Notes under the pieces: generated by a model
The model's input: the letters and a program-made list of their open reading frames with translations, nothing else
Databases searched by the model: none
What the model was told of the DNA's origin: nothing
NCBI GenBank assembly: GCA_037043455.1
Contig: JAWPHD010011502.1
Span: 1 to 64,000, forward strand
Direction: 5' to 3'
Source: Cyrtodaria siliqua
Taxonomy: Eukaryota > Mollusca > Bivalvia > Adapedonta > Hiatellidae
Length of the DNA: 64,000 nt
Made by a program: the position numbers and the translations under genes
Part shown: one piece after another, positions 24,601 to 39,600 of the stretch
Position numbering within the stretch: position 1 is the stretch's first letter
Layout of the letters: each line of letters starts with the position of its first letter

Positions 24601-27600
24601 TTATTTTAAGTTGCATACTGGTAGTGTTGTATGAGTCTGAATAAAGTTCATCTGATTTATAGTGGTAATGTAATGAAAATGATGTTTGTATTATACAAAG
24701 GTTTGGGTCCAAGGTTATAAAACTCTTATTCTACTCCATGCTCAAATCTCAAAACCAAAATCACTCAAAATTGTTTAAGAGTGTTTGGGGCGTCCGTGGC
24801 CGAGTGGTTAACGTCTCCGACTTGAAATCACTTGCCCCTCACCTCTGTAGGTTCGATCCCTCAGGGGCCTAGGAATCTTTATGTGAGGAAGCTATCCAGC
24901 TGGCTTGCGGAACGTCGGTGGTTCTACCCAGGTACCCGCCCGTGCTCGAAAATTGCCCGGAGGGGCACCTGGGGTCTTCCTCCACCAATAGAAGCTGGAA
25001 AGTCGCCATATGACCTTAGCTGTTGGTGCGACTATAAAATCCAATTCAATCAATTCAATTAAGAGTGTTGACTCAGATGTATATAAGGCTTGCATGGATC
25101 TGTAGGACATAATTTAAAATATAAAATAATTTCAGTTCAAAGCATAAAAAGGTATAAAGGTCGAGCGCTGATCAGGAAAAAATGTTTTATAACCTCGGAC
25201 AAAGAACTCTGGACCTTTTTATCCAAATGTTCAGTTACTCTGGATTTAATATCATGATGAGGTTTATTTTCATACTAAGTCTTGTCAAAGACATTACATT
25301 ATAAACATCATTGTAATGTTAAGATTAAATAGTAGGTATTACCGCCTAGATAAAAGTGCATGAAGACAATGCATGTAGGAGTAATAGGAAGTCATTAATT
25401 GGTGTGAGATATTCAACACAATTAAAAGAAAATAATCACAAAAAGCAACACAATTAAAACAAAATAATCACAAGAAGAGGATTTTAATCTGGTACTCAGT
25501 TCATCAACAGAGAAACAATCAGACAAACAATAATATTAATAGAATATTTGAATCTAGGTAGGTTTAATAGTACATTACTGAACATGAACACAATCACAAA
25601 CAAATATTTGCTGCGATATATAATTATGAAATTCAGCTATTGTAATGTTAAATTATTTTATTATTTATAAGTGCTTATCATTTCTTTGTGCGACATCGGT
25701 GCTTAAGTCTGTTTTGCTTATAATTAAATAGCAACTCGTAAAAAATTGAAAATAAAATTGACTAATCAGTTAAAGAACATTGTTGTTCTATGTTAGCACA
25801 GAGAAAAAAGTTCTTTATAACATCTTTATAAATTTATCTTTAAATCTTTATTTGTTTTACAATTATTCTCTCTTCTTCATCTAAAATAATCAAAACTCTG
25901 GTCTATTTGCACACTATAGTATCCCATAGTATGGCAATCACCACACTTCATCCAGCGAGATGGGTGTTAGTCTCAGGCTAAAACTTTCCAAATATTGCTG
26001 ACAGCAGGAAACCAAATTCGTTCGCATTAAAAACGTGTCGAGGGTTTTTTAATAGCTGATTGTATCCAGGTTATGTCCTTCTTAAGAAAGTTATAAACTC
26101 CATCGAACAAACTTGTCACCATAGCAATGTTCACTTTCTGAGTGTTCATAACCAAGACTCATTGGTGTTCTCATTAACAGCTCAGGGTCTGGAAGGAATC
26201 TAGACGTGAGAATCGTGGATCTTATGATAGTATGTGCCTATCTATGGTAAGAACTGTGATTATTGCAACTAGAAGTCCGCCAAACCACTTATTTCAAGGT
26301 TGGTTATTTGGAAATGTGGTAGGTCTACCATAAATTTCAAGGATACGCTCGACATACCCAGGCAATTTACGTTTGGTTAGGGATAGCAAATTTCTGACAT
26401 GAGCCGAGCACAACGGGCTGACGTATCCTCCTCCCCTTTGGTCAATATGGGCGTCCGTCCTGTCCTAGTCAGTGTTTCTGGGACCCTTAAAAGAAATTAT
26501 CTAATAATGTCGTCCCTGGCACACATTAAGCTTTCTCGCAGCTATTCTACTCATTGTCCCTTGACGTAAATCATCCATTGGCGGACAGCCTGTATAGCCA
26601 TGTAGCGGCATAGCATGGTATTCTCAAATACTCACGTAACGTTGAAATTCGAAAATTAGGAAGTCATTAAATACTGCTTTAAAACGCTTGGAATTTGTCA
26701 AGATTCAATGATTTTACATCTTGCCTTTCAAATTGTCCAGCGGGAAGGGGTACTTTCACCCCACCCCAGGGAGTACGTTCAACAATGGCCATGCTACGTA
26801 TATTAGCTGTTAGATCCGTTGAGAATTTAACTTCTTTCTTTATAGCTTGCAAAAAAGAGCAAAACGTTCAACACTATCTTAAATAAATATGTGTTTTATG
26901 AAGGTGTCGATAATAACAAAGTTATATAAAATTATATTCCTATTTTCGACATCCTTAAATTATTTTTGGACAAGATCAACTACATTATTTTAAGCAATTT
27001 TTCGAAACACATTACTGGTCAGTTTTGAACTGTAACATCATGGAGAAAGTGTTATATCTATAAAATTCAATGAAATTTTTAAAAAAATCACATATCACTC
27101 ATCTTAACTCGATTGATAATTTGCGGTGATTGAAGTTTGAAGAACCATAAGCTTCCGATAAGAACATGATGATGTAATAGATCAGAAAAACATTTAAAAC
27201 AAATTTAAAGAGAGAGATTACATGGGAGTGTCGGTGTTGGGAAGGTGTCGATGTTAGGCTACATTACTCTATATATAGATAATCAAAATATGTTTGTTTT
27301 TTCTTTGAAATATTTATTGAACTATGAGTTATGGCCTCTTTTATCAAGTAGCACCTTATTGCATACACAAATCTTTGAAGATTTCTGTGCATCAAGGTGA
27401 TATTTGATCTTTATGCACATACCCTTCCAGCTGTTATATACTGTTACATGTATTTGTAAAATAGACCTCAATAATGTATTCAGTTTTAGTTATAAAGTTA
27501 TGTTTCGGTATTTTAACAGTCTTCAACCGTTAAAATACTAATAGTAGGCTGCACTTTTTATTTTTTTGATGCATAAGGATTAAGTCGCAAAGTAGTTTGG

Positions 27601-30600
27601 ATTTATTTACATACATTGCATGTTACACAGTCATGTATATGTAACTGAATGAACTAAATGATACTTTAAAGAAAATATAATGATGAGAATATTTAAATGC
27701 GTTTTAACTGGGGTATAATCCATTTTTTCGTTGAATGCTACTGCAGCATTAAACGGTACATAGGCCTATATGTTCCTATCAGATACATCTGGCACTGTAA
27801 GGCAATCCTTTGGGTGTTGGTATTCCTTCATAATATGGGTGGAACTCTTCGGGTATAAGCCCCCTTTTGCATATAGAGTAGATCTTCCTTCTTATCTTTC
27901 TATATTGGTATTTTGTATGTGTAGCAAGGTTCAATAGTTGGTATATTTGGTAATTGATTCTTTGTTTTACCTGGTACTTAATGAAACATTTTCTGTACCA
28001 TGTTTCTCTGACATCTTTTAGGACTGCTTTCTACACCATCATAATGTTCTTCACTTTTTTATTTTTATATTAATGTGCTAAATTTATATGCAAGTTATGA
28101 AATCGAGTTATCTTGTCTTCATTTATATTTGTTCTGTCCATGTTTTTGAATATACCATTCTGTTCACTATCTGACTAGTCTGATGTCTCTTCGTCAACCA
28201 CTTTAACAATAGTATTCAAAAATATACACTGTATATTAACTTATTTTAAATTTGTCACTTTTAAAACAATACAAAGATAAAAATGCATTAAATCTATTAC
28301 ACAATATAGGTTAAAATATTACCGTACTTTGAATACTGTGTATTAAAATAAAAAGTCATAATATTTATGTTGAAGTAATCTAGTAATAATAATTATTATG
28401 TAATATTCCATTTCCTACTCAGTTTCTATAAGCCAGACATTAATTCAAAGCAAGCGGGCAACATGGCTGCCTGCCCATCAACACAGCAAAAAACAATACA
28501 AAGCAAGTGGGCAAGGTGAACGTGCCCCCAAGCCCATCCACACAAAAAAAAAATGATGATACAAAGCAAGCGGTCAAGGCAAACAGGCCCGTCTGACCAC
28601 CGAAACTCAAAGCAAGCAGGCAAGGCAAACATGCCTGCCTGCCCATTTACACAACAAATGACAATGCAAAGCAAGTGGGTAAGGCAAACATGCCTGCCTA
28701 CCCACCCACACAACAAATCGACACCTTAGAGCATCAAGGTGCTATCTGCACTATTGATCAATTTTGACTTGTCACAATTAATCAATTGGAAATAGTCATA
28801 TCTTGTTTGAAAAAAATAACGGGCATTATATTCCATCAATTAGCGTATGTAATAATTTAATACTAAATTCATCAAAATGCTACACATATTCCATGCATAA
28901 AGGTGATAACTGCATTGTTTCTATGCATCAATGTTCTATTTGCAAATAGCACCTTGCGCACTTGTCCGCTTGCTTTATATTGTCTTTTATTGTGTGGGTG
29001 GGCAGGCGGACATGTTTGCCTTCTCCCTTTGCTTTGTATTGTTGTTCGTTGTGTGGTTGGGGATGTTTGCCTTGTCTGCTTGTTTTGTATTGCCATTTTG
29101 TTGCGTGGGTGGGCATGCGGGCATGTTTACCTTGCCAGCTTGCTTTGTATTGTCATTTGTTGTGTGGGTGGGCAGACTGCCATGTTTTTGGCATTTTGTT
29201 GTGTGGGTGGGCAGGCAGGAATGTTTGCTTTGTCCTCTTTCTTTATATTGCCATTTGTTGTGTGGGTGGGCAGGCGGGCATGTTTGCCTTGCCTGCTTGC
29301 TTTGTACTGCCATTTTGTTGTGTGGGAGGGGCAGGCAGGCATGTTTGCCTTGCACACTTGCTTTGTATTGTCATTTGTTGTGTGGGTGGGCAGGCGGGCA
29401 TGTTTGCCTTGCCCGCTTGCTTTGTATTGTCATATGTTGTGTGCTTGGGTTTAATTAAAGTAATTAATATAATTAAATAAATCTTAATAGTTTTAATTAA
29501 AGGGAATGTAGCGACACAGCCAAACACGCTGTATTATTGAGAGTTCTGAAAAACTTGGAAAAAGGTGAAATAATTATCAAAATCGGATGATAAACAAAAA
29601 AGATATGACCATTTGAAGGTTGTTCTAAAACTAATATGGGAGCCGCCATTTTTAGAACTATGACGTCATAGTTCCATATTACCATATATGGAATATTGAT
29701 AAATATCATTTAAAACAAAGAAAATCACTGCAAATGAATGAATTGTTTTTACTCCGACATCATATAAAGCATTATTGCCATTAAGTATTACATATTTTTC
29801 ATACAGTTGCTGTCATTTTTTCCATATATATCAATAATTGTTCATATTTATAAATATTCCATATATGGTCATTTAGAACCGTGATGTCATAGTTCTCAAA
29901 ATGGCCGCTTCCATATCCATATCAACAGAAACTTCAAATGATCATATCTTCTTTGTTTATCATCCAATTTTGATAGTTCTTTCACCCTTATTCAAGTTTT
30001 CCAAAACTCTCAATAATAAAGATGGTTTGGCTGTGTCGCTGCATTCCCTTTAACTTATTTGACTTACTTCAGACAAACTTGTTTGCAATTGAACAAAGAG
30101 CTTTTTTACTTTTCGTATTTAGCATATTTGTAAAAAATAATTACAATATTAAAGAATCATGTTTGTAAACAGGTAAAGATGAGTAACTATGCTTAATGGC
30201 AAAGAAAACAAGCATTTATATCAAATGGACTACTTTGGTTATGGCCACATTTCCTTTGGATTTTAGGGCGAAACTAGTCTATTTGCATTTTGCAAATAGA
30301 CTAGTTTCGCTCTAACAGGCATGGCATGTTTGCAGATGGACTACTTTGACAACTTAGAGGTTTTCTCATTAACTATTCACAATGGGACACTATAATTTCT
30401 AGACATTGTGTAAAACAGGGAATAGTATTAAAAAATGCAAGAAAGTAGTTTTGATAAAAAATGTCAGTTGGACTAGTTTCGCACTAAGCCCTCGATATAT
30501 GGTAATTTGGAACTATGACATCTTAGTTCTCTTGTTTGTATGGTGTTTTACGTCATTTTCAACATACATAAGGTTATATAATTATGACGGTCGTTTTTTA

Positions 30601-33600
30601 TTTGTTGTTTTTTTGCCATCTGTAAGTATCAACTTCCTCACAAGTCAAGCTCCCAGTGGGATTCGAACCCGCAGTGGTAAGAGGCAAGAAGGTTTACAAC
30701 GCAATGGCGTTAACCTCTCGGCCACGAAGCGCTTCTCAAAATGTGGGCTCCCATATCCATTATAGAATATCCTTCAAATGGTCATATATTTTTTGTTTAT
30801 CATCCGATTTTGGTAATTCACCTTTTTCCAGGATTTTCAGAACTCTCAATAGTACATGTACAGATTGTTTGGTTGTGTGCTTACATTCCCATTGAGGATT
30901 TCCAAAATCACACATGAAGTTTTTTTGTTTTTCTATTGTTTTTATTTCGAACAACAATTTGGATCTAAAAAACACACTTTTTTAGCAACCCTATAGCTGT
31001 GTTTTGCTTCTGTTGAAGTTGACAGATGACATCAGAAAAAGCCTGTGCAGTCAGAGTGCAGTCAGACCACAATTCACAAATCATAATAATATAAGGATGA
31101 ATGGAAAACTAGAAAATGTGTCCAAGGGACCCGAATGCCCTGCTTAAGAGTTATCGGTTGCTTACAAAATGGAGTAACAAAAAAAATGTTAAGTGTAATA
31201 TTAAAAGGCAAGTTATATGGACCTGATTTTTGGTAGGAACATAGTGGTGCCATACAGATGTGTGTATGAAGTTTGAATACTGTATTGCTTTTGGTATGCG
31301 AGTAATTGTTTTAATAAACAAGAGGACAAGATGCCCTAAATCGATCACCTGAGTACTGTCCCATTATCAAACTTCTTAGAAATCTTATGGTCATATACAA
31401 TCGGTGCAAGTTTGGTTAAGATTGTTCGAGAAATGTGGCCTCTATTGTGTTAACAACATTGATATAAAGACACTGACAAAGTTTTGTAAAGTTCAAATAC
31501 AAAATGAAGGTGCTAGAGTGTAACCCCTGTGGCACTACATGTAATATATGAGAGCTGCCTTGTGGCTTCAGAGAAGATTTTTTAAGTGTTTCCCTATACA
31601 AGTCATAGTAAATACAAAATATTAAACCTCTGGCCCTTGCAGTTTCAGAGAAGATTTTTTAAAAGTTTTTCCCTATACAAGTCTATGAAAAACATGTGAC
31701 ACCTGGGGCAGGGCCAAATGTGTCCCCAGGGTCACCATTTAAACAAACTTGGTAAAGGACCATAAGCTTAAAGTAAAAGCAAAATATTAAACCTCTGGCT
31801 CTTGTAGTTTCAGAGAAGAAGGTTTTAATTATTTTTTTCCTATCTGAAACTGTTACGCCTGGGACGGGGCCAAATTTGACCCCAGGGTCATCATTTGAAC
31901 AAACTTGGTAGAGGACCATTAGCTGATGCTATTTGTCATATATGAGAGCTCCGTGCCTTGTAGTTTCAGAAAAGAAGATTTTTAAAAGTTTTCTCCTATA
32001 TAAGTCTATGAATAACATGCAAAACATGTATCAATATACAAACTCTGGACCCCAGGGGCAAGGCCATTTATAACGCCGGGGACAAACTTGATAGTCTAGG
32101 CATTGGCGATCATTTTAAAAGAAAAACTGTTGAAATTTGTCCAGCGGTTCTTGAGAAGATTTTTTTTTAAAGTTGCGGCGATCCATATATGATATATGGC
32201 CATCTTGGATGTCGCGCTGACCAAATTTTAACAAATCTAAAAAGCATTCATCTAAGGATCATCCATGTGAAGTTTGGTCAAAATTGGCCAAGCAGTTTCT
32301 GAGGTGGTCATTTGAAGCAAAAGTTAATGACGACAGACAACGGACAAAGAGTGATCCCAATAGATCACCCTGAGCCTTCGGCTCAGGTGATATAAAACGT
32401 CAATGTAATTTTTTAATGTAAACTAACAAAGTGTAAAAAATAGGTCAAGGTCATTTATATTGACATGTTTTGGGTAGGAACATATTTGTTTTGGGTAGGA
32501 ACACATTGCTGTCATACAGATGTGTGTATAAAGTAAAAAGTAGGTCAAGGTCATTTATACTGACCTGATTTGATTTGAACATATTGCTTTCATACAGATG
32601 TGTGTATGAAGTTTGGAAACTGCATGGCTTTTGGTATCTGAGAAACAGAGATAATAAACAAGAGGGCCAAGATGGCCCTAAATCGATCACCTGAGTACTG
32701 GCACTTTATCAAACTTCTTCGAAATCTTATTGTCATATACAATCTGTGCAAGTTTGGTTAAGTTTGTTCAAGAAATGTGGGCTCTGTTGTGTATAACAAC
32801 ACTGATATAAAGACACTGACAAAGTTTGGTAAATATCAAATACAAAATGAAGGTGCTAGAGTGTAACACCTTGGGCAGGGCCAAATGTGACCCCAGGGCT
32901 ACATGTAATATATGAGAGCTTTGTGGTTTCAGAGAAGATTTTTTTCCCCCTATATATATATCTATGTAAAACTGTGATACCCAGAGCGCGGCCAAATTTG
33001 ACACCATTGTCATCATTTGAACAAACTTGGTACAGGACATAAGCTTATAGCAACTGCAAAATATTAAACCTCTGGCTCTTGCATTCCAGAGAAGATTTTT
33101 TTTCAGTTTTTCCCTATACAAGCCTATGTAAAACTGTGACCCCCGGGGCGGGGCCAAATGTTACCCCAGGGTCACCATTTGAACAAGATTGGTAGAGGAC
33201 CAAAAGCTTATAGCAAATGCAAAATATTAGACTTCTGGCTCTTGCAGTTTCAGAGAAGAAGTTTTTTAAGTTTTTCCCTATACACGTCTATGTAAAACAT
33301 GTGACCTTTGGGGCGGGGCTAAATGTGACCCCAGGGTCACCATTTGAACAAACTTGGTAAAGGACCATAAGTTTATAGTAAATGCAAAATATCAAATCTC
33401 TGGCTCTTGTAGTTTCAGAGAAGATTTTTAAAAAAAAAAATCCTATATAAGTCTATGTAAAACTGTGACCCCCGGGGCGGGGACAAATTTGACTCCAGGG
33501 TCACCATTTGAACAAACTTAGTAGAGGACCATAAGCTGATGCTACATGTAATACATGAGAGCTCTGTGCCTTGTGGTTTCAGAGAAGATTTTTTAAAGTT

Positions 33601-36600
33601 TTTTCCTATATGTCTATATGAAAAACATACAAAATCTCAATATACAAACTTTGGAACCCAGGAGCACAGCCATTTTTGACCCCGGGGACTTCATTTGAAC
33701 AAACTTGACAGTCTAGGCGTTGGCGATCGTTTTAAAAGAAAAACTGTTGAAATCTGTCCAGCAGTTCTGGAGAAGATTTTTTAAGGTTTCGACCATATAT
33801 GGTAATGGCGGCCATCTTGGAAGTCTCGCTGACCTAATTTTAACAAATCTAAAAAGCAATCATCTAAGGATCATCCATGTGAAGTTTAGTCAAAATTAGC
33901 CTAACGGTTTCTGAGAAGAAGTCGTTTGAAGAAAAGTTAACGACGGACGACGGACGACAGACGAAGAATGATCCCAACAGATCTAAAAAATTGAATGTAA
34001 AACTTCAATGTAAATTAAATGACCCACTTTTCATTGGAACATATCGCTGTCATGTAGTTATCAACATTTGTAAAGTTTGAAAGCTCTAAGGCATCTGGTG
34101 TTGGAGAAATGGACTTAACAAAAAACTTTGTAAAAAACTTGAATGAAAAACTTTGATGTAAATTCACAGTGTAAAAAGTAGGTCAAGGTCATTTATAATG
34201 ACCTGTTACGGGTAGGAACATATTGCTGCCATATAGATGTAAGTGTGTATGAAGTTTGACAACTGTACAGCTTTTGGTATCTGAGAAATTGACTTAATAA
34301 AAAACTTGAATGTAAAAACGGGACGTACGCCTGGACGGATGTACAGTTGTGACGTACGCCCGGACGGACAAGGGTAACACTATATGCCCGCACCACTTTC
34401 GTTGTGGGGCATAAAAAGGGATATTCTATTTTATCCTATAACCATTATGAACAATCACCAGTTTAGACCTGAAGTTATTCTTTTCTGGGTAATCAAAATT
34501 TACAAAATGAACACATAAAATAAAAGGTTTACCTCCAAAGCTGCTACTCTGACCTGGGCATTACTGTGGAAAAAAAACTCCTGTAGAACATCATATATAG
34601 CCGACTCGGAGTTTATCAGTTTCTGTAATAAATATTGTCTTTAAGATTAACACAGATATAAGACTAAAACCTGTAGAGAAAAAGGTTTCAATATCAAAGT
34701 AAGACAGATGGCAAGATCAAATTAAATGTACAAAATAAGGCTGATGCCAAGGTCAAACTAAATGGACAAAATACGACTGATGCCAAGGTAAAAATACACG
34801 TATACAAACAAGAAATCCGCAGATTCACATGTCTCGCCTAACGGGAACGGGACTTAAAAATAAATGATAAATGTTGCTTACATGAAAGTTTGTAAACATT
34901 TTAATAACTAAAAACAATGGAGTTTACAGTTTGCTGAGACGACATTTAAGTGCATTTGTTTAAAAAAAAAAATGCTTTTCTATAAAAAACAAGAGGTCAA
35001 TGACCTTGAAGCTCTACTGATAGGTTTGATAGCTAGATCAGCATTCCTGTGAAATTTAATGAAAATCTGTCAAGCAGTTTCAGAGGAGTAGTCGTTAGAA
35101 GTTTTTACTATATAACCCTATGTAAACTAACCGCTGGCAGCCATGATTAATGGCAAAATGATTTTCAACAGGGACCAACATCAAGTCATGCTGATCGATT
35201 TAGAAAAAGTCCCATATCAATATCACTTATAGTTGTCAAGAAGTAGTTGCTACAAATTTGTTTTTTTAAATCTATTTTTAGCCGTGGCTGCAATCTTGAA
35301 TTCCTGGCCGGCCTGAAATTTTGCTAGATCAACTAGACATCAAGAGTAACGTTTCGATGAAGTTTCATGAAAATCCGTCAAGTAGTTTCAGAGGAGTAGT
35401 TGCTACACGCTTTGACTATATAACTCCATGTTAACTAAGATGTCTGCTGGCAGTCATGTTTAACATTGAATCAAAATGATTTTCGACAATGGCCAACATC
35501 ATGTCATGCTGATCATTTTAGAAAAAGTCCCAAATCAATATCACTTAGTTTTCAGGAAGTAGTCACTACAAATTTGTTTGTTTTTTTAAATCTGTTTTTA
35601 GCCGTGGCGGCCATCTTAAATATTGCTAGGATCAATTAGACATCAAGAGCAACATTCCTGTGAAGTTTCATGAAAATCCGTCAAGTAGTTTCAGAGGAGT
35701 AGTCGCTACAAGTTTTTATTATATAAGTTAACTCTATGTAAACAAATATGGCATATGGCGGCCACGTTTAATGTCTAATCAAAATGATTTTCGACAAGGA
35801 TCAATAAACTGTCATGCTGATCATTTAAAAAAAAGTCCCATATCAATATCACTGAAAGTTTTCAAGAAGTAGTAGCTACAAACTTGTTTTTTAAAAATCT
35901 ATTTTTAGCCGTGGCGGCCACCTTGAATTTCCAGCTGACCTGAAATTTTGCTAGAATCAATTAAGACATCAAGAGCAACATTCCTGTGGTTTCATGCAAA
36001 TCCGTCAAGTAGTTTCAGAGGAGTAGTCGCTACAAGTTTTTACTATATAACTCTATGTAAACAAAGATGGCCACTGGCAGACATGTTTAACGTCGAATCA
36101 AAACGATTTTCGACAAGGACCAACATCATGTCATGCTGATCATTTTAGAAAAAGTCCCATATCAATATCACTTATAGTTTTTAAGAAGTAGTCGCTATTT
36201 TTAGCTTTGGTGGCCATCTTGGATTTCACATCAACGTGAATTTTTGCTAGGATCTACTAGACATCATGGACAACATTCCTGTAAAGTTTCATGAAAATCC
36301 ATCCAGTAGTTTCAGAGGAGTATTGCTGCAAAAGAAGTTTACAGACAGACGGACAGACAGATGGACAGACGACGGACACTGCTCCATGGCATAAGCTCTG
36401 CTGATCTTTGATCAGTAGAGCTAAAAACAAGATACTCCAGTATTGCATGGCAATACATGATGTCCCCTACCGGTCAGATGTTTGACAGTAAATGTTTTTT
36501 GTTGGACCAGACCAAACAAAAGGCTATGATTTAGACAAATAACAAAGGCATGCTACATTTCGCAACCTTAACAAAACAAGTTTGAGTACATAATCTTCCT

Positions 36601-39600
36601 TACAAAATTGTAAAAGATATACCTCACTTTTTTTTATCCAGTAAGTTTACAAACAATAACAAGAGGTCAATGACCTTGAAGCTCTACTGATTGATTTTGA
36701 TTTCAAGAAGTAGTCGCTACAAACTTGTATTTTGAAAATCTATTTTTAGCCATGGCGGCCATCTTGAATTTCCGGCCGACCTGAAATTTTGCAAGGATCA
36801 ATTAGACATCAAGAGCAACATTCGTGTGAAGTTTCATGAAAATCCGTCAAGTATTTTCAGAGGAGTAGTCGCTACAAGTTATCATTATAAAACTCATGTA
36901 AACAAAGATGGCCACTGGCAGCCATGTTTAACGTCGAATCAAAATAATGTTCGACTCGGATAACCATCATGTCATGCTGATAATTTTAGAAAAAGTCCCA
37001 TATCAATATCTCTTATAGTTTTCAAGAAGTAGTCGCTACAAACTTATTTTTTAAAAATCTATTTTTAGCCGTGGTGGCCATCTTGAATTTCCAGCCAACC
37101 TGAAATTTTGCTAGGATCAATTAGCCATCAAGAGCAACATTCCTGTGAAGTTTCATGAAAAACCGTCAAGTAGTTTCAGAGGAGTAGTCGCTAAAAGTTT
37201 TCATTATATAACTCTATGTAAACAAAGATGGCCGCTGGCAGCCATGTTTAACATCGAATCAAAACGATTTTCGACAAGGACCAACATCATGTCATGCTGA
37301 TCATTTTAGAAAAAGTCCCATATCAATATCTCTTATAGTTTTCAAGAAGTAGTCGCTACAAACTTATTTTTTAAAAATCTATTTTTAGCCGTGGCGGCCA
37401 TCTTGAATTTCCGGCCGACCTGAAATTTTGCTAGGATTAATTAGACATCAAGAGCAACATTCGTGTGAAGTTTCATGAAAATCCGTCAAGTAGTTTCAGA
37501 GGAGTAGTCGCTACAAGTTATCATAATATAACTCTTATGTAAACATACATGGCCACTGGCAGCCATGTTTAACATCGAATCAAAATAATGTTCGACTTGA
37601 ATAACCATCATGTCATGCTGATCATTTTAGAAAAAGTCCCATATCAATATCACTTATAGTTTTCAAGAAGTAGTCGCTACAAACTTGTATTTTGAAAATC
37701 TATTTTTAGACATGGCGGCCATCTTGAATTTCCGGCCGACCTGAAATTTTGCAAGGATCAATTAGACATCAAGAGCAACATTCGTGTGAAGTTTCATGAA
37801 AATCCGTCAAGTAGTTTCAGAGGAGTAGTCGCTACAAGTTTTCATTATATAACTCTATGTAAACAAAGATGGCCACTGGCAGCCATGTTTAACGTCGAAT
37901 CAAAATAATGTTCGACTCGGATAACCATCATGTCATGCTGATAATTTTAGAAAAAGTCCCATATCAATATCTCTTATAGTTTTCAAGAAGTAGTCGCTAC
38001 AAACTTATTTTTTAAAAATCTATTTTTAGCCGTGGTGGCCATCTTGAATTTCCGGCCAACCTGAAATTTTGCTAGGATCAATTAGACATCAAGAGCAACA
38101 TTCCTGTGAAGTTTCATGAAAATCCGTCAAGTAGTTTCAGAGGAGTAGTCGCTACAAGTTTTCATTATATAACTCTATGTAAACAAAGATGGCCGCTGGC
38201 AGCCATGTTTAACGTCGATCAAAACGATTTTCGACAAGGACCAACATCATGTCATGCTGATCATTTTAGAAAAAGTCCCATATCAATATCTCTTATAGTT
38301 TTCAAGAAGTAGTCGCTACAAACTTATTTTTTAAAAATCTATTTTTAGCCGTGGCGGCCATCTTGAATTTCCGGCCGACCTGAAATTTTGCATAGGATTA
38401 ATTATACATCAAGAGCAACATTCCTGTGAAGTTTCATGAAAATCCGTCAAGTAGTTTCAGAGGAGTAGTCGCTACAAGTTTTCATTATATAACTCTATGT
38501 AAACAAAGATGGCCGCTGGCAGCCATGTTTAACGTCGAATCAAAACGATTTTCGACAAGGACCAACATCATGTCATGCTGATCATTTTAGAAAAAGTCCC
38601 ATAGCAATGTCCCTTAGAGTTTTCAAGAAGTAGTCGCTACAAACTTGTTTTTTAAAAACCTATTTTTAGATTTGGCGGCCATCTTGGATTTCACATCTAC
38701 ATGAATTTTTGCTAGGATCAACTAGACTTCATGGGCAACATTTCTGTAAAGTTTCATGAAAATCTATTCAGTAGTTTCAGAGGAGTAGTCGCTACAAAAA
38801 AAAAGTTAACGGACAGACGGACGGACAGACAGACGGACGGACGGACGACGGACGCCGCACCACGGCATAAGCTCTGCTGATCTCTGATCAGTAGAGCTAA
38901 AAATACACACGCAAAGTAATTATTATTAACATCAATTTTAAGTCATGTATTAATATATCTCTATTTGAAGGGAAGTAACTATCGAATATTTATTGAGTAT
39001 GAAGAGGCATTAAGCTCCCTTAATCAGCTGTATAACTAACGACTGAATTCTGTTACCATAACAACCACAATTTTGGTCGTATCACCAATAAAATTGTTGT
39101 AAATATCAATACGCTCCTCTACCTATGTAGCATGTTTTATGACAATATCTTTTATAGTTTTCAAGTTGTAGCTATTTTGCGTGCAATTTTTTACTATTTT
39201 GTGTCCATAGCAATCACAATTTTGGCCATATCAAAAAAATAAAATAACGTGCATAATCTCATTATGCCCCCCTACCATATGTAAAAAGTTTCATGAAAAT
39301 ATCTTTTATACTTAGTTATCGAAGGATCCAGTTTTCCAGATGGACCGACAGACAGATGGGAGGTAAACAAACCTATAGTGACACACCGGTAGGGACTAAG
39401 AAAAAAATAAAACCATCAGCTCCAGAAAGTATGGTAGGTAAAGGTCATAGATGAAATCTATGCGTCCAAAAAGGTGCACTTTCCAAGACACAACTATGTC
39501 AAAATAGAATTGTTTTGTCTTCCAAAGATTAACCCTTAGCCCGCTATGAATGTATAATGGACTGTCCTTACTTTAAATTTAGACCATTCCATTTATGTTA

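Larger units (their letters stand above)
31040..34425 (+). mobile_element. pearl-type element family g holding two nested family c elements
   Basis: Family g core units repeat 'aaaaagtaggtcaaggtcat' and 'catacagatgtgtgtatgaa'; its 3' end is a hairpin (tatgcccgcaccactttcg, then ttgtggggcata). Family c copies sit at 31318-32397 and 32657-33990, both starting 'aaacaagagg' within an 'aataaa' context of g. The left end of g is approximate. Confidence 0.65.

Noticed and set aside
24787..24860. functional tRNA-Ser/Leu gene
   Set aside because: The tRNA-like head runs into a SINE body with a tail and target duplication; the cloverleaf is degenerate.
28903..29480. Cys-rich ORFs of 172-183 codons resembling secreted or zinc-binding proteins
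   Set aside because: Three frames of the same ~60-bp minisatellite are open; the Cys/Gly content comes from the repeat.
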